DNA of 6,035 nucleotides. Source: an uncultured Mycoplasmatota bacterium. Lineage in GTDB: Bacteria; Bacillota_I; Bacilli_A; RF39; UBA660. A program made the translations under genes and the position numbers. The DNA lies in NCBI GenBank assembly GCA_946494435.1, contig CAMMBO010000050.1, positions 1-6,035 of the forward strand, written 5' to 3'. Of this stretch, positions 5,221-6,035 are shown in pieces; the stretch's first letter is position 1, and every line of letters starts with the position of its first letter. The notes beneath the pieces were generated by a model. The model was not told the origin of the DNA and ran no database searches. It saw only the letters and a program-made list of their open reading frames with translations.

Positions 5221-5325
5221 GTATGAATTTTGTAAATTGACCCCCAAAATAGGGGTCAATTTTGCATTTTCAAGGGGCGAATTTACAAAATTCACCACCT
5301 TTTTGGGTATGAATTTGTAAAATTT
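5221..5325. repeat. Three similar AATTT-N3-AAATT palindromes between ftsW and comEA
   Basis: Three copies of GAATTT-N3-AAATT(C/G/T) occur at 5225-5239 (spacer TGT), 5279-5293 (ACA) and 5311-5325 (GTA). The second is a perfect palindrome. The first and second copies are also exact inverted repeats of one another over fifteen bases (5224-5238 and 5280-5294), and GTATGAATTT is directly repeated at 5221 and 5307. They could be binding sites for a dimeric regulator of the following competence gene, alternative RNA hairpins, or remnants of a small duplicated element. Confidence 0.6.
5234..5262 (+). terminator. Strong hairpin after the FtsW-family gene, probable terminator
   Basis: AAATTGACCCC (5234-5244) pairs perfectly with GGGGTCAATTT (5252-5262), an eleven-base-pair stem with a seven-base loop, the most GC-rich hairpin in the window. 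The T-run that follows is short and interrupted (TTTT, then GCATTTT), so termination is likely but less canonical. Its left arm overlaps the first of three palindromes in this gap. Confidence 0.7.
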
Positions 5326-5330
5326 GCTTT

Positions 5331-5359
5331 TTGCAATTATTTTTCCTTTCTGTTAGTAT
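5331..5359 (+). promoter_or_regulatory. Probable promoter of comEA
   Basis: TTGCAA (5331-5336), 17 bases, then TAGTAT (5354-5359) preceded by TGT as an extended -10 element, gives a moderate promoter starting near 5366. It is immediately downstream of the third palindrome, and AAGGAGG at 5370-5376 follows seven bases before the ATG. Confidence 0.45.
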
Positions 5360-5383
5360 CGTAACTGGAAAGGAGGAAAAGAA

Positions 5384-6035
5384 ATGACTTTTACTTATCG
5401 TCATAAAAAACAGATTATTCTTTGTGGTTTAGGACTTGTTTTGCTATTAGTCGTAGCATCTATCTTTATCTATAAAAATTTTGACTCGAAAGATAAAGAA
5501 GATGAAAATATTGTTTTAAATACAAAGAAAGATGTCAAAAAGGATGAAGAGGAGGAAAAGACAAGTGATGTTTACTATCAGGTAGATATTAAAGGAGAAG
5601 TTATTAATCCTGGAATATATACTGTTAAAGAAGGAAGTAGAGTTATTGATGTTATTAGATTAGCAGGTGATTTAACAGAAGTTGCCGATACTTCAGTTTT
5701 AAATCTTTCTAAGAAAGTTAAAGATGAAATGGTTATTATTGTTTATAGTTTTGATGAAGTAGCAAGTTTTACTGAAACTAAAGAACAAGAAGAAATAGAA
5801 CAAGAAGCCTGTAAAAATCAAAATGGTATTGAAAACGATGCTTGCATTGAAGATAGTACTGATGATACTAGTTCAGGTAGTGTAGTTATTAGTGGTAAAA
5901 TATCACTTAATACAGCAACTATTGATGAGTTAATGATGCTTCCAGGTATTGGGGAAGCGAAAGCTGAGGCAATTATAAAATATCGGGAAGAAGTAGGAGC
6001 ATTTCAAAATATTGAAGAGTTAAAAGAAGTTAATG
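5384..6035 (+). CDS. comEA: Competence protein ComEA, DNA receptor (3' truncated by window)
   Basis: ComEA binds double-stranded DNA at the outer face of the membrane and hands it to the ComEC channel in natural transformation. The visible 217 residues show a short basic N-terminus, one membrane anchor (about 11-30) and a charged linker (33-62). An SLBB-type domain follows (about 65-122; DIKGEV, NPGIYTV, VIRLAGD). A helix-hairpin-helix region starts near 171 with LNTATIDELMMLPGIGEAKA, the DNA-binding signature, then IIKYREE and a second hairpin cut by the window edge. Family members usually end soon after this, so most of the protein is present. Between the domains lies an acidic linker (about 123-168) with C143 and C154, a possible disulfide loop. 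The start is set by AAGGAGG seven bases upstream. comEC commonly follows comEA, but that lies outside. Confidence 0.93.
   Translation, partial: MTFTYRHKKQIILCGLGLVLLLVVASIFIYKNFDSKDKEDENIVLNTKKDVKKDEEEEKTSDVYYQVDIKGEVINPGIYTVKEGSRVIDVIRLAGDLTEVADTSVLNLSKKVKDEMVIIVYSFDEVASFTETKEQEEIEQEACKNQNGIENDACIEDSTDDTSSGSVVISGKISLNTATIDELMMLPGIGEAKAEAIIKYREEVGAFQNIEELKEVN

Noticed and set aside
5221..5325. CRISPR array or inserted miniature transposable element
   Set aside because: The repeats are short, alternate in orientation and have unequal spacing, unlike CRISPR. No clear target-site duplication or terminal inverted repeats bound the block, so an element cannot be supported.
1..6035. Mycoplasma-type genetic code with TGA as tryptophan
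   Set aside because: All tryptophans seen are TGG and the frames contain no in-frame TGA; all complete genes end in TAA. The presence of a wall-synthesis enzyme also speaks against a wall-less Mollicute.
5384..6035. Frameshift or pseudogene in comEA, because the frame does not close
   Set aside because: The frame is continuous through all expected domains and simply runs into the window edge at base 6035.

Overview
This window looks like chromosomal DNA from a low-GC, cell-walled member of the Firmicutes (Bacillota), possibly one of the uncultured AT-rich gut lineages near Bacilli/Erysipelotrichia. The base composition is strongly AT-rich and every visible stop codon is TAA. Tryptophan is encoded by TGG, with no in-frame TGA, so the standard code fits. 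Strong AGGAGG-type ribosome binding sites and sigma-A-like promoters are frequent. The taxonomic placement is inference; the gene families are better supported.

Layout: the end of an unrecognised Lys-rich protein (1-170) is followed by a 249-base gap holding a promoter, several hairpins and an AT-rich terminator-like hairpin, together a candidate small structured RNA. Next comes a short-chain dehydrogenase (420-1301) resembling the 3-alpha-hydroxysteroid dehydrogenase/carbonyl reductase subgroup. It converges on a membrane-anchored transglutaminase-like protein (1331-2242, minus). From a divergent promoter region starts an unrecognised 253-residue protein (2365-3126), which converges on peptide deformylase (3147-3695, minus). 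Upstream of that is a 58-residue YjcZ-like tiny membrane protein (3760-3936, minus), divergent from an FtsW/RodA-family peptidoglycan polymerase (4076-5215). A 168-base gap with a strong hairpin and three similar palindromes leads to comEA (5384 onward), the DNA-uptake receptor, cut by the window end.

The genes are mostly single transcription units, each with its own promoter and terminator, not one operon. Several terminators are symmetric and shared by convergent genes, and some contain the stop codon of the minus-strand gene. The functions are housekeeping or envelope related: translation (def), wall synthesis (ftsW), competence (comEA), and surface or membrane proteins. No defence system, mobile element or CRISPR array is visible. 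The items most worth following are the possible small RNA, the palindrome cluster before comEA, the Cys-rich tiny membrane protein, and the unrecognised protein with a possible Cys-His-Asp triad.
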